From Bin87 sp965261195 (GTDB lineage: Bacteria > Chloroflexota > Dehalococcoidia > Lucifugimonadales > UBA3495), in contig OZ253455.1 in NCBI GenBank assembly GCA_965261195.1, positions 744,001 through 808,000 of the forward strand: a DNA stretch of 64,000 nucleotides, read 5' to 3'. The notes under the pieces were generated by a model. It searched no databases and had not been told where the DNA came from. It saw only the letters and a program-made list of their open reading frames with translations. Below, piece by piece: positions 33,211 through 43,301 of this stretch. Position 1 is the first letter of the stretch, and every line of letters begins with the position of its first letter. Both the position numbers and the translations under genes were made by a program.

Positions 33211-34266
33211 TCAGATCGGATCCGTAGCCGGTGAGTCAACAACTGTCGCGCCGTCTGACGCTACATCCGCATCGCCGGAACCTTCGGACAGGGGGTGAAA
33301 ACTCAGGTACGCCCGCTGCGCCTCCAGCTTGGTGATGTGGGTATAGATTTGCGTGGTGGACACATTGCTGTGTCCGAGCAACTCCTGAATCACGCGCAGG
33401 TCCGCATCCCCTTCCAGCATATGGCTGGCGAAGCTATGGCGCAGCGTGTGGGTATGGATGCCAGCTCTGAGTCCGGCGCGGGCGGCGTATCCACGCACCA
33501 GCTTTTCGATGCTGCGCCGCGACAGCCGATTGCCGTAACGATTGACGAAGAGCGGATTGGCGCTGGCGCTACTGGCAGTCAGGTGGGGACGGCCATCTTG
33601 CAGATAGTTTTTCAGCGCCGCCGCCGCCGGTTCGCCGAACAACGTCCAACGTTCTTTATCGCCCTTGCCGCGCACCAGAATCTCGTGCCGCTCCGGGTAA
33701 ACATCATCCACGTTCATGCCTTCGATCTCGGCCAGCCGCACGCCAGACGCGTACAACACTTCCAGAATGGCCTTATCGCGCAGACCCAGGGGCGAGCTGT
33801 CGTCCGGAGCCGCCAATAACCGTACCGCTTCGTTCTTACCCAAGAACGATGGCAGCGGTTTTTCAACCTTGATGGGGAAAGACCGGGCAGATGGCACCGG
33901 GGTTGTGGCGAACCAACCCTCCTGAACCAGGAAATTATAGAATGTGCGCAACGCAGTTAGCTTGCGGACAACGCTAACCCGAGCGTAACCGGCGCGTCCA
34001 TTGCCGTCGGTTCTGCCGGCCGTGACCAGATGTGCAACGTAACCGCGCAGGAACTGCCGGTCCATATCCCGCAACGACCGGTCTTCCTTCCGGCAATAAG
34101 CCAGATAGGTTGCCAAGTCGGCCAGATAAATGCGACGCGTGTTGGCAGATAGCCGGCGTTGACCCGTCAAGTAATGATCATAACGGACCAACAATTCCGG
34201 CGTGGCCGGGGCGCTGTCGCGACACGCCGGGTTTGATTCCGGATCGATTGCGGCGCTAATCGCCAA
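33211..34266 (-). CDS. xerC: Tyrosine recombinase XerC/XerD-like
   Basis: A 351-residue site-specific recombinase, most likely acting in chromosome dimer resolution. An N-terminal SAM-like DNA-binding domain (ELLVRYDHYLTGQRRLSANT) leads to the catalytic domain. Active residues are R (YASGVRLAEI), K (VRGKGDKERW), H-x-x-R (HTHTLRHSFASHML), H (LLGHSNVSTTQ) and nucleophile Y (IYTHI). The topA-xerC order supports a housekeeping role over an integron or phage origin. It starts at TTG overlapping the topA end by 11 bp and has a 40-residue C-terminal tail beyond the nucleophile. Confidence 0.9.
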   Translation of the reverse strand: MAISAAIDPESNPACRDSAPATPELLVRYDHYLTGQRRLSANTRRIYLADLATYLAYCRKEDRSLRDMDRQFLRGYVAHLVTAGRTDGNGRAGYARVSVVRKLTALRTFYNFLVQEGWFATTPVPSARSFPIKVEKPLPSFLGKNEAVRLLAAPDDSSPLGLRDKAILEVLYASGVRLAEIEGMNVDDVYPERHEILVRGKGDKERWTLFGEPAAAALKNYLQDGRPHLTASSASANPLFVNRYGNRLSRRSIEKLVRGYAARAGLRAGIHTHTLRHSFASHMLEGDADLRVIQELLGHSNVSTTQIYTHITKLEAQRAYLSFHPLSEGSGDADVASDGATVVDSPATDPI

Positions 34267-36709
34267 CGGTTACCAACTCCGGCGCCTCAGTTGGCGTTTC
34301 AGTGCCGGCGGTCGGTGGATCGCCTTTCCACTTGCAGGCCGGGTCAACACAAGCAGCCTGGCCCTTGGCGGCCGATACCAACATTCCACTGCAAACCGGA
34401 CACGGCACGGTCAAGGGTAGTGAGTTGACTAGAAAATCGCAGTCCGGGTAATTGGCGCAACCCCAGAATGGGCGACGGCCCTTACCACCCCGTCTTTCTA
34501 CCAAATCTCCGCTGCACCTGGGGCAGTTCACGCCGCTTTTCTTGACCAGGTTGCGCCGGTTATCGCAAGGGTTTTCCGCAGCGTTGTAACCGGTGCAGGC
34601 CAGAAACCGGCCGTAGCGTCCTGACTTGATTACCATAGGCCGCTCGCATTGCTCGCAGACCTCGTCGGTTTCCTCATCCGCCGGACGGTCGGCGTTGTTC
34701 CGCAAACTTTTGATGCTCTGACAATCGGGGTAGCCCGTACAACCCAAGAAACGGCCAAAGCGGTTCATCTTCATTTCCATAGGCTGGCCGCATTTCTCAC
34801 AGGATGGAGTGAATGCCTGCGCAGCCTCAGCCACTGCGCCGTGGAATGGCCCGTAGAAATCACGCAGCATGAGCACCCAATCCTGCTCGCCCTGGGCCAC
34901 GCTGTCCAAGCCTTCCTCCATCCGGGCGGTAAAGTCGGGGTCCATAACGTCGACAAAATGCTCCATTAGCAAGTCGGTTACGGTGAATCCCAGTTCGGTT
35001 GGGAACAACCGCCGCTGCTCCCGCTCCACGTATTCCCGGGTCACCAGTGTAGCAATTGTGGGGGCATAAGTGCTGGGGCGGCCAATGCCTTTTTCTTCCA
35101 TTTCTTTGATGAGAGTGGATTCACTAAAACGCGGCGGGGGTTGGGTGAAATGCTGGTTAGCCTGCAGGTTCTGATTAATCAGGCCGTCGCCGGCGGCCAT
35201 TTCGGGAAGGGAGTTTTCATCCCCGTCTCCGGCATCATCGCGGCCTTCCAGATAAACGGCCCGGAATCCGGCAAATTTCAATACTGACCCGGTGGCGCGG
35301 AACCGGAACACACTATCCGATGGAGCGACACAGTGGGCGTCAACTGCCACCGTAGTCGCTTCCAGCATGGCGTCCGACATCTGGCTGGCCAGCATCCTCT
35401 CCCAGATCAGGGTGTACAACCGGAGTTGGTCTCGGTTCAGGTAGGCAGCCATCTCTTGTGGAGTGCGCCGTACTGAGGTTGGGCGAATGGCTTCGTGGGC
35501 TTCCTGGGCGTTCTTGCTGCGAGTGCGATACGTCCGGGGCTTGTCAGGGGCGTATTCTTTGCCGTAGCGCTCACGAATGTATTCGCGCGCCTCCCTTACG
35601 GCAGACTCGGCAACGTTAACGCTGTCCGTCCGCATATAGGTGATGAGGCCAACCGAACCACCCGCTCCGATGTCCAACCCTTCGTACAGCTGTTGCGCTA
35701 CTGCCATGGTGCGCTGCGCCGTGAACTGGAGTTTGCGACCGGCTTCCTGCTGCAAGGTGCTGGTAATGAACGGAGGAGCAGGACGCTGGCGGCGGGGCTT
35801 TTTCTCCACGCTGTCCACCGAATAAGCGGCGCCCTGCAACTCGGATTCCAGACTCCGGGCTGCGGCCTCGTCAGCAATGGCGAGCTTCCTCCGGGCCCCT
35901 TTGAGGGAATGCAGGGTAGCCGTGAAGAGGTTGGGCCGGTCAGCCGGGTCGGTAGCTTTATGCAGTTCCGCTTCCAGGGACCACCATTCCACCGGGACGA
36001 ATGCGGTAATTGCTCTTTCCCGCTCCACAATCATCCGCAGGGCAACGGATTGCACCCGGCCGGCGGACAGCCCCAGCTTCACTTTCAACCACAGCAGGGG
36101 GCTAATCTCGTAGCCTACCAGCCGGTCAAGGATGCGGCGGGCCTGCTGAGCGTTGACCAGTTCCATATCGATTTCGCGGGGATGCTCAAAGGCTGCTTCG
36201 ACCGCCTCTTTGGTGATTTCGTGAAAAACTACGCGCTTGGGCGGCGGCTCGTGCTGGTCCAAATTAGCGGCGGCTTGCAGGTGCCACGAGATGGCCTCCC
36301 CTTCCCGGTCGGGGTCAGTGGCGAGGTAAATGTGCGAGGCTTTGGCTCCGGCTTCCTTCAAGCCCTTAACTAATTCTTTCTTGTCTTTCGGGATCAAATA
36401 CTTCGGCGAGAATTCCTGCTCGGTATTGACACCCAGCGTTGACTTGGGCAGGTCTCGCACGTGGCCCATTGACGCCGTCACCACGTACTTGTTACCTAGA
36501 ATTTGGCCGACGGTACGAGCCTTGGCCGGTGATTCGACAATCACCAAGCGCTTGCCTTTGGTCGATGGCATTGCGCTGCGGCGCGGCGCGGCAGCTCCCG
36601 ACTGCCCGTTCTTGCCTCGAGCTACGGAAGCCTTGGCTTTTACGGTGCGGCTAGTAGTGGAGCGCGGTTTGGCAGCGGCGGTTTTTGTGGTCCCGGTCTT
36701 GGGCGGCAT
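34256..36709 (-). CDS. topA: DNA topoisomerase I
   Basis: An 817-residue type IA topoisomerase that relaxes negative supercoils. The Toprim domain starts KRLVIVESPAKARTVGQIL with acidic motif ATDPDREGEAISWHL; the catalytic Tyr is in GLITYMRTDSVNV. The C-terminus carries four cysteine clusters (CEKCGQP..., CEQCERP..., CPRCSGD..., CPVCSGM...), the zinc-ribbon array that binds single-stranded DNA. A 50-residue Lys/Thr/Ala-rich N-terminal extension precedes the Toprim domain. dprA lies 31 bp upstream. Confidence 0.97.
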   Translation of the reverse strand: MPPKTGTTKTAAAKPRSTTSRTVKAKASVARGKNGQSGAAAPRRSAMPSTKGKRLVIVESPAKARTVGQILGNKYVVTASMGHVRDLPKSTLGVNTEQEFSPKYLIPKDKKELVKGLKEAGAKASHIYLATDPDREGEAISWHLQAAANLDQHEPPPKRVVFHEITKEAVEAAFEHPREIDMELVNAQQARRILDRLVGYEISPLLWLKVKLGLSAGRVQSVALRMIVERERAITAFVPVEWWSLEAELHKATDPADRPNLFTATLHSLKGARRKLAIADEAAARSLESELQGAAYSVDSVEKKPRRQRPAPPFITSTLQQEAGRKLQFTAQRTMAVAQQLYEGLDIGAGGSVGLITYMRTDSVNVAESAVREAREYIRERYGKEYAPDKPRTYRTRSKNAQEAHEAIRPTSVRRTPQEMAAYLNRDQLRLYTLIWERMLASQMSDAMLEATTVAVDAHCVAPSDSVFRFRATGSVLKFAGFRAVYLEGRDDAGDGDENSLPEMAAGDGLINQNLQANQHFTQPPPRFSESTLIKEMEEKGIGRPSTYAPTIATLVTREYVEREQRRLFPTELGFTVTDLLMEHFVDVMDPDFTARMEEGLDSVAQGEQDWVLMLRDFYGPFHGAVAEAAQAFTPSCEKCGQPMEMKMNRFGRFLGCTGYPDCQSIKSLRNNADRPADEETDEVCEQCERPMVIKSGRYGRFLACTGYNAAENPCDNRRNLVKKSGVNCPRCSGDLVERRGGKGRRPFWGCANYPDCDFLVNSLPLTVPCPVCSGMLVSAAKGQAACVDPACKWKGDPPTAGTETPTEAPELVTVGD

Positions 36710-36740
36710 CAGTTTGGATTGTCTCCGGATAAGTGCGATC

Positions 36741-37952
36741 TTAGTGCGATAACAGGTAGTGCATACTGCCGACTTGTTCCACTAGGCCCTTCAACTCTAG
36801 CATAGTGAGCAGGCCGCTAACCTGGTTAATTGGCTGTCCGCTCAGGCGGGCCAGGTCGTCGATGTGGGTCGGTTCGGTGGTCAGATGATTCAACAATGCT
36901 GCTTCGTCGGGGTCCGCGGACTCGGCCATGCCTGAATCGCACCGAATCTGGTTGGCGCTGGGTGCTTTGCCTTTCGTTCCGTGCTCCGACGCTGTATCAA
37001 ATGAATGGTCCGGGTTGGCGGCAATCTGGCTATCGCTATCCATTTCAAGCGGCATTTGCTTGGGGTCATTGTCCAACCCTATCTCCACCAATATATCACT
37101 AACTTCGGTTACCAGCTTGGCGCCTTCACGGATCAACCGATTGGTGAGCTTGCTGGTTGTGGAGAAGACGCTGCCCGGCACACAGAAGATTTCCCGGTTC
37201 TGTTCAAGGGCGTGATACACCGTCCAACGGGTGCCGCTGGTCTCGCTGGCCTCAGTAACCAGGGTGCCCAACGTCATCCCGCTGATGATGCGGTTACGGC
37301 GTGGAAAGTGGGATGCTTCCGGTCGCACACCAAGAGCGAACTCGCTGACCAGGGCGCCACCCTCGGCGATGATACGCTGGGCAAGCCGACTATTTTCGCT
37401 GGGATACACGATATCCAGACCGTTGCCCAACACCGCTACGGTGCGACCGCCGGCGTCCAACGCGGAGCTGTGCGCTCGGGCGTCGATGCCCAGGGCGAGG
37501 CCGCTCACCACCGTAACGTTTCTGGCAGCAAGCGCCGCGCAAAGATCGGCAGTGATGCGGCGGCCATAGTCGGTCGGTCGCCTGGTGCCCACCACCGCGA
37601 TTGAAGTGTCATCTGCCGGCAACAACGTGCCCTTGACGTAAAGCACGGGCGGAGCGTCAGCAGTTTCCGCAAGGCGCATCGGATACGCGGCATCACGCCA
37701 CGTCAACACGACGACCCCACATTTCGCCAGCCGTTCGAGTTCCTGGTCGGGTTCGATAGCGTCGCGAGTCGCAACCACATTCCGGGCAACAACTCCACCG
37801 ATGCCGGCGGCTCTCAACTCACGGGCGGGTGCGGTCCACGCTTTGGCCAGGTCGCCCTCGAAGTACGTTTCCAGCAGACGAAATCTCGCCGCACCCAGGC
37901 GCGGCACCTGACTCAGCGCAACCCAACAACCCAAATCACCAGTCGACGTCAT
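36741..37952 (-). CDS. dprA: DNA-processing protein DprA
   Basis: A 403-residue protein that binds incoming single-stranded DNA and loads RecA. The Rossmann-like core has IAVVGTRRPTDYGRRI, VVSGLALGIDARAHSSAL, VLGNGLDIVYPSEN and SHFPRRNRIISGM, all diagnostic. The C-terminal winged-helix-like DML1 domain (about 345-400) is present. The start at 37952 begins MTSTGDLGCWVALSQ; the extra 50 residues of the longer frame look non-coding. It heads the dprA-topA-xerC operon. Confidence 0.94.
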   Translation of the reverse strand: MTSTGDLGCWVALSQVPRLGAARFRLLETYFEGDLAKAWTAPARELRAAGIGGVVARNVVATRDAIEPDQELERLAKCGVVVLTWRDAAYPMRLAETADAPPVLYVKGTLLPADDTSIAVVGTRRPTDYGRRITADLCAALAARNVTVVSGLALGIDARAHSSALDAGGRTVAVLGNGLDIVYPSENSRLAQRIIAEGGALVSEFALGVRPEASHFPRRNRIISGMTLGTLVTEASETSGTRWTVYHALEQNREIFCVPGSVFSTTSKLTNRLIREGAKLVTEVSDILVEIGLDNDPKQMPLEMDSDSQIAANPDHSFDTASEHGTKGKAPSANQIRCDSGMAESADPDEAALLNHLTTEPTHIDDLARLSGQPINQVSGLLTMLELKGLVEQVGSMHYLLSH

Positions 37953-38010
37953 CACGGCGCCGATTCTATCACAGGGCCGAAATTGCCCACAACGCTGAAA
38001 TGTCACCAGG

Positions 38011-38042
38011 AACGGGGATTCGGCGCAACGGGGATTCGGAGC
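38011..38042. repeat. 16-bp tandem duplication between dprA and GMC oxidoreductase
   Basis: AACGGGGATTCGGCGC (38011-38026) is followed directly by AACGGGGATTCGGAGC (38027-38042), one mismatch. It lies in the divergent gap between dprA and the oxidoreductase gene. Confidence 0.85.
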
Positions 38043-38130
38043 GTGTACAAATGCTGATTCCTTGCCCGGCGCAAACGGGTCGGATAGTATTACACCCGCC
38101 AATCGAGGTACTCAATCTATGGAGGTTCTG

Positions 38131-39675
38131 ATGCGATACGACTTTATCGTAGTGGGCGCCGGGTCGGCTGGCGGCACCATTGCGACTCGCCTCTCTGAGG
38201 ATTCGGACAAGACAGTGTTGCTACTTGAAGCCGGCCCCGACTATCCCGATTTCGACCATTTGCCTGACGACCTGAAGCTGGGCAATAACGTGTTTTTCTC
38301 GGCTTACGGCCCGCACAGTTGGGCGTACAGCGCCCGGGTAACCGCCCAGCAAACCGACCTGGTTATCCCGCGCGGGAAAGCCACCGGAGGTTCCTCGGCA
38401 ATTAACGGTCAGGTGCTGTACCGGGGAATCCCGGAAGACTACGACCGCTGGGCCGAGTGGGGCAACGACGAATGGGGTTACACCAGCGTCTTGCCTTTCT
38501 TCCGCCGCATGGAAAACGACCACGATTTCCAGGACGACTGGCACGGCACCGATGGCCCAATTCCGGTGCGCCGTTACCGGCCCGACGAGTGGCTGCCGCA
38601 TTCCTCAGCATTCAAAGCGGCTTGCGTCGCGCTGGGGTTCAATGATGATCCGGATCAAAACCACCCTGAATCAACCGGAGTGTCGCCTCGGGCGCGCAAC
38701 ACGCTGGACGGAGTGCGGATCAGCACGGCGTTGGCCTACCTCAACCTGGCCCGCCACCGGCTCAACCTGACCATCAGGGCCAACGTGCCGGCTTGCCGGG
38801 TGGTGTTCGACGGCAACCGCGCCATTGGAGTGGATGTGGAAAGCAGCGGCGAACGCTTCACCGTTGAAGGCAACGAAATCATCGTCAGCACCGGAGCCAT
38901 CGCATCACCGCAACTGTTGTTGCTCTCCGGCGTCGGCCCGGCAGACCATCTGCGCGAGATGGGAATCCCGGTAGTTCACGATCTGCCCGGCGTGGGACAG
39001 AACCTGCGCGACCATCCCTCCGCGTGCGTGCTGTTCCGCGCTGCCGGCGACCGCCCCGACGTGCAGGCCGCCGCCATCCAGGTGGGACTGCGCTACACGG
39101 TGGAGGATTCGTACCTGCGTAATGATATGCAGATTTCTCCACTGCTGATGACGTCCGAACACCGGCCGGCGCAGGTAGTCATTGATGACGACGAAAACTA
39201 CATCGGCATTAGCGCCAGCCTGCAACTCGCGCTGGGCAAGGGTGAACTGCGGCTGAAGTCCAACGACCCTCTGGAATACCCTTACCTCGACTACAACTAC
39301 TATGAAGAGCCATTCGACCTGGAGCGGATGCGCAAAGCCATTCGCACCTGTATCGAAATCGGCGAACACCGGAACTACCGGGGCCTCCTGCTGGAGCGGG
39401 TCAACCCAGTGGACTCCGAACTGGTTTCAGATGCGGCTCTGGACGACTGGCTGATGCGCAATTCCGGCACATCTCACCATGTCTCCGGAACCTGCAAAAT
39501 GGGCCCGGCCAGCGACGGGATGGCGGTGGTCAACCAGCAGGGCAAAATCCATGGCCTGGAAAATATCCGGGTCGCCGACGCGTCGGTAATGCCGGATTGC
39601 ATCCGCGCCAACACCAACGCCACCACCATTATGATTGGTGAAAAAATCGCCGATTACATCCGTAGCGGCAAATAG
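38131..39675 (+). CDS. GMC family FAD-dependent oxidoreductase
   Basis: A 514-residue flavoprotein of the glucose-methanol-choline oxidoreductase family. The FAD motif YDFIVVGAGSAGGTIATRL opens the protein, ATGGSSAINGQVLYRG is the first GMC signature and GAIASPQLLLLSGVGP the second. The C-terminal catalytic His lies in GTSHHVSGTCKMG and a partner Asn in RANTNATTIMIGE. It most resembles alcohol/choline dehydrogenases; the substrate is unknown. The ATG at 38131 has GGAGG 6 bp upstream. A strong terminator follows. Confidence 0.93.
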   Translation: MRYDFIVVGAGSAGGTIATRLSEDSDKTVLLLEAGPDYPDFDHLPDDLKLGNNVFFSAYGPHSWAYSARVTAQQTDLVIPRGKATGGSSAINGQVLYRGIPEDYDRWAEWGNDEWGYTSVLPFFRRMENDHDFQDDWHGTDGPIPVRRYRPDEWLPHSSAFKAACVALGFNDDPDQNHPESTGVSPRARNTLDGVRISTALAYLNLARHRLNLTIRANVPACRVVFDGNRAIGVDVESSGERFTVEGNEIIVSTGAIASPQLLLLSGVGPADHLREMGIPVVHDLPGVGQNLRDHPSACVLFRAAGDRPDVQAAAIQVGLRYTVEDSYLRNDMQISPLLMTSEHRPAQVVIDDDENYIGISASLQLALGKGELRLKSNDPLEYPYLDYNYYEEPFDLERMRKAIRTCIEIGEHRNYRGLLLERVNPVDSELVSDAALDDWLMRNSGTSHHVSGTCKMGPASDGMAVVNQQGKIHGLENIRVADASVMPDCIRANTNATTIMIGEKIADYIRSGK

Positions 39676-39695
39676 CCAAGTCGACCGGGAAAATT

Positions 39696-39746
39696 GAAAC
39701 CCACCGCCGGCTATCCAGGGCCGGCGGCGGGTTTCGTTTTAATTTA
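39696..39746. terminator. Strong terminator between GMC gene and SMP-30 gene
   Basis: GAAACCCACCGCCGGC pairs with GCCGGCGGCGGGTTTC (39720-39735) with one mismatch, followed on the plus strand by GTTTTAATTT. It terminates the oxidoreductase transcript. As the next gene is convergent and ends 16 bp later, it may work in both directions. Confidence 0.85.
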
Positions 39747-39761
39747 CCGCAAGCGGTTGCA

Positions 39762-40679
39762 TCAAATGATTCGAGGCACCGCCACCCCCGGAATGTTCAC
39801 GCGCACCCGACACAGTTCCTCGAATGTCGTGATGTACAGCGTGCGCCAGTCGCCGCCGCCGAACCCAACGTTGGTGGCCCGCTTGCCGTTGCCCAGCGCA
39901 ATGGTACCCAGATGACGTCCGTCCGGGGCGATAATCCAGACACCGCCGGGGCCGGTACTGTATATGTTGCCTTCCAGGTCGCACTTCATTCCATCGGGAA
40001 CGCCGGGCCGCTCGTCGGCCAGCACGCACAGCAACCGGGGATTCTCTATGCCGCCATCCGGGCGAACGTCCCACGACTTGATGAGGCCCACGCGGGAATC
40101 GTTGATGTACAGGATGCTCTCGCCGGGTGAAAAGCACAGGCCATTGGGGCCAACGTAGTCGTCCACCAGCAGCGTAATGTCAGCGAGGTCGGCCGACACT
40201 CGGTACACGCCGGCATATCCCAGCTGCATATCCGGGTAGGTGTCGCGATACGGGTCGGTGAAGTAGATGGCGCCGTCGGATTTCACAACCAGATCGTTGG
40301 GACGGTTCAGGCGTTTGCCCTGATAGTTGTCCGCCACAACGATAATGCTGCCGTCGGCTTCCTGTCGTGTAACCCGACGGGCATCGTGTTCACACGCCAG
40401 CAGCCGGCCCTGGGGGTCGCGAGTCAGTCCGTTGGCCTCGTTGGTGCCGGTTTGGAACACCGACAAGCCATCGGCGTCGTTGTAACGCATCCGCCGATTC
40501 TGCCCGATGTCGCTGAACAACAGGTAGCCACCTTCCTGAAACCAGACCGGGCCTTCCGCCGGCCACCAGGGCAGGCCCATGGCGGTGCCGTCTCCGCCGA
40601 ATCCGCTGGCGAGCCATTCCACTTCCTGGTCCAAGTCGATGATGCGTTCGAGTCGAGGGGCTACTTGTTCAATCGGCAT
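39762..40679 (-). CDS. SMP-30/gluconolactonase/LRE family protein
   Basis: A 305-residue six-bladed propeller hydrolase. The metal-binding Glu is in PAEGPVWFQEGGYLLFSD, Asn in LNRPNDLVVKSDGAIYFTDP and YVGPNGLCFSP, and Asp in ERPGVPDGMKCDLEGNIY, the family set. Such enzymes open sugar lactones using a divalent metal. GGGAGG lies before the ATG. It is convergent with the GMC oxidoreductase, which could feed lactone-type substrates to it, though this is only a neighbourhood inference. Confidence 0.92.
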   Translation of the reverse strand: MPIEQVAPRLERIIDLDQEVEWLASGFGGDGTAMGLPWWPAEGPVWFQEGGYLLFSDIGQNRRMRYNDADGLSVFQTGTNEANGLTRDPQGRLLACEHDARRVTRQEADGSIIVVADNYQGKRLNRPNDLVVKSDGAIYFTDPYRDTYPDMQLGYAGVYRVSADLADITLLVDDYVGPNGLCFSPGESILYINDSRVGLIKSWDVRPDGGIENPRLLCVLADERPGVPDGMKCDLEGNIYSTGPGGVWIIAPDGRHLGTIALGNGKRATNVGFGGGDWRTLYITTFEELCRVRVNIPGVAVPRII

Positions 40680-40780
40680 CAGAAATACCTCCCGGTTCCT
40701 TCCATTCGGCCCATTTCCAAAATTTGCGGTATCGTGAAACCATCGGCCCGGACAGCGCCACGCTTACCCGCGACATACTA

Positions 40781-42616
40781 CTACTGCGAACCCAGCGTCC
40801 GGTCCAGATTGAAAGCGCAGCTGATTAGCGATAGGTGGGTGAATGCCTGCGGGAAATTACCCAGCCCTTCGCCGCGCGGCCCGGTCTCTTCCGCATACAA
40901 CCCCAGGTGATTGGCGTATCCCAGCATCTTCTCGAACATCAACCGCGCCTGTTCCAACCGCCGGGGGTCTCCCCAGCCGGCCCGGGTCAAGGCTTCCACC
41001 AGCCAGAACGTGCACATATTGAAAGTGCCCTCCTGCCCCAGCAGGCCGTCCGGCGAGTGCTCGCTGTTATACCGATACACCAGACTGTCCGACACCAGCC
41101 CTCCATTCATCGGACTGGTGTTGATGGCGTCAATGGTGCTGAGCATTCGTGGGTCAGTGGGCGACATGAAGAACACCAGGGGCATAATCAGGTTGGATGC
41201 ATCCAGCGCGTCACTGCCGTAGTGCTGCACAAAGGCCTGACGCTCGTTGCTCCACCCCTTAGTCTGGATTTCTTCATAAATTTCGTCTCTGGTTTGCAGC
41301 CAATGAGCGCGTTCGGCCGGAAAGGATCGCAACTCGGCCAGCTTTATCGCCCGGTCCAGCATCACCCAGCACATCAGTTTGGAATACACAAACTGCTGGC
41401 GACCACCGCGGGTTTCCCAAATGCCCTCATCCGGCAGTCTCCAGTTCTCGCAAACCCAGTTAGTCATCCGCCGTAATTTAGTCCAGAAGTCGAATGAAAT
41501 CGGCTCGCCATACCGGTTGAACAAATACACCGAGTCCATCAACTCGCCGTAAATATCCATCTGCAGTTGGGCGTAAGCCTGGTTGCCCACCCGTACCGGT
41601 TTTGAACCCCGGTAGCCGTCCAGGTGGTCCAGCGTTATTTCATCCAGCTGGCGCCGTCCGTCAATACCATACAGAATTTGCAAATTCTGCCAGTCGTCAT
41701 CCTGGTCGATTTGGGTCTCCAGCCAACGCATAAAACGGCTTGCTTCGTGGGTAAACCCGATGCGCAACAGACCGTACAGCGTGAAGGCAGCATCGCGAAT
41801 CCAGGTGTACCGGTAATCCCAATTACGCACGCCGCCCAGGTCTTCCGGCAAGCTGCACGTCGGCGCCGCAATAATCGCTCCGGTGGGTTCATAGGTGAGC
41901 AGCTTTAGCACCAGCGCCGACCGCTCCACCATCTCCCGCCACCGCCCTTTGTAGGTGCATTGCGACAGCCAGTTGCGCCAGTAACTCACCGTCTCTTCAA
42001 ATAACCACTCACTCTCAGCCTGGTCTGGCGAGTGATAGTCGGCCGGCTCTTCGCCCAGCACTCCCAGGGAGAAGGTCTCCGTTTCACCTTCGCCAAGCAC
42101 GAAAGCCGCCACCACCCCGTTGCCCTGTTTTTCCAAAGCGCGGCCGGCGGACAGTTGCAGCGCAAGACTCTTCGACCGGAACGCCGCGCCGTTCTCATTC
42201 AGCTCGATAGTGTGCGTATCCCGCGCATAGTTAAAGGCCGGGTAGCACTCCAGGATGAAAGGCATCACCCCGCGCACGCAACTGACCCGACGGATTAGCT
42301 CGGTATGCCGGTGGGGGTGCTGCGCCGTAGAAACCGGCATAAAGTCAACGACTTCGGCCACGCCGCTCGCCGACAGGAACCGGGTAATCAGCACGTTGCT
42401 CTCCGGCCAGTAAACCTGCTTGTGTACCGGGGCCGGACTCAACGGTGGCGCAATTTGGAAGTATCCGCCTTTCTGGTCATCCAAAATGGCGCCGAATACG
42501 CTGGGTGAATCAAACCTGGGAGCGCAAAACCAGTCCACCGACCCATTGATTCCGACCAGGGCGCACGTCCGCATATTGCCGATGATTCCGTAGTCTTCTA
42601 TCGGAAGATAGGCCAT
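40781..42616 (-). CDS. Glycoside hydrolase family 15 protein (glucoamylase/trehalase-like)
   Basis: A 611-residue GH15 protein. It begins MAYLPIEDYGIIGNMRTCALVG and has an N-terminal super-sandwich domain (to about 240), then an alpha/alpha toroid. Conserved segments are GGVRNWDYRYTWIRDAAFTLYGLL, LPDEGIWETRGG (first catalytic Glu) and GLLGQEGTFNMCTFWLVEAL (second Glu). Bacterial members of this subgroup include trehalases. No signal peptide, so a cytosolic role. The ATG at 42616 is preferred over 42655 on ribosome-site and family grounds. Confidence 0.92.
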   Translation of the reverse strand: MAYLPIEDYGIIGNMRTCALVGINGSVDWFCAPRFDSPSVFGAILDDQKGGYFQIAPPLSPAPVHKQVYWPESNVLITRFLSASGVAEVVDFMPVSTAQHPHRHTELIRRVSCVRGVMPFILECYPAFNYARDTHTIELNENGAAFRSKSLALQLSAGRALEKQGNGVVAAFVLGEGETETFSLGVLGEEPADYHSPDQAESEWLFEETVSYWRNWLSQCTYKGRWREMVERSALVLKLLTYEPTGAIIAAPTCSLPEDLGGVRNWDYRYTWIRDAAFTLYGLLRIGFTHEASRFMRWLETQIDQDDDWQNLQILYGIDGRRQLDEITLDHLDGYRGSKPVRVGNQAYAQLQMDIYGELMDSVYLFNRYGEPISFDFWTKLRRMTNWVCENWRLPDEGIWETRGGRQQFVYSKLMCWVMLDRAIKLAELRSFPAERAHWLQTRDEIYEEIQTKGWSNERQAFVQHYGSDALDASNLIMPLVFFMSPTDPRMLSTIDAINTSPMNGGLVSDSLVYRYNSEHSPDGLLGQEGTFNMCTFWLVEALTRAGWGDPRRLEQARLMFEKMLGYANHLGLYAEETGPRGEGLGNFPQAFTHLSLISCAFNLDRTLGSQ

Positions 42617-42662
42617 ACCATCACCTGCTTGAAGCTTGATTCCCCCCGCCGGCATAAGGAAG

Positions 42663-43280
42663 TTACCCCCCGGCAGACTCCAATGTCGCTACGGCGAATA
42701 CGACGTGGAACGGACGACAGTATATGACCACACTTTGCACCGCGCTCAAATCGACGCTCTCCGGGATTTCGTAGTTTTGCGAACCGACGTTGCCTTTTAG
42801 CTTTTCCAGTTCGATATAGCCTCCGGCCGCCAGTTCATTACGACCCGCCGGATCAGGAACGTAGGCCAGCAGGACGCGCAGGTCGGGGCCATTGGTAACC
42901 CTGAATTCTTCCAGCCGTAGTATGGATGCGCTGCCGTCGCCCAAATCGTACACCGTCGCCGTGCCGGAGCCTTTATGAAATGAGTCGGCATCCCTGAATT
43001 GCCCGGTCAAAGCTACCGTTGGCTCGGCCGCCTGGCCGGCCGCGGACGGCATTGCCGGCAGCTGCTCTGCGACCTCGGTTTCGATCTGGGACGCGGTCAC
43101 CATCAAGGCCTCCACCTCGGCCATGCTCATGCTGCTCGGCACCGCCGCCTGAGTCGCCCGGGGGAACGCTTCGTTTACCTCGTTTGACGTGATGAGCGGG
43201 GCGCCCAGCCACCAGCCCAGCCAGGCGATGGGTATGATGGCGAAGATGCCAATGCCGATGAGAATATAGCGAAGCATCAT
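42663..43280 (-). CDS. Membrane-anchored DM13 domain protein
   Basis: A 205-residue protein with one N-terminal membrane helix (YILIGIGIFAIIPIAWLGWWL), an alanine-rich linker, and a C-terminal DM13 domain (about 92-205). The domain shows GSGTATVYDLGDGSASILRLEEF, NGPDLRVLLAY and a single conserved Cys in VVIYCRPFHVVFAVATL. DM13 domains are proposed to act in redox or electron transfer at the cell surface; the partner is unknown. It ends 46 bp before the GH15 start. Confidence 0.87.
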   Translation of the reverse strand: MMLRYILIGIGIFAIIPIAWLGWWLGAPLITSNEVNEAFPRATQAAVPSSMSMAEVEALMVTASQIETEVAEQLPAMPSAAGQAAEPTVALTGQFRDADSFHKGSGTATVYDLGDGSASILRLEEFRVTNGPDLRVLLAYVPDPAGRNELAAGGYIELEKLKGNVGSQNYEIPESVDLSAVQSVVIYCRPFHVVFAVATLESAGG

Positions 43281-43301
43281 TGCGCGGGATAGTCGTTGAC
43301 G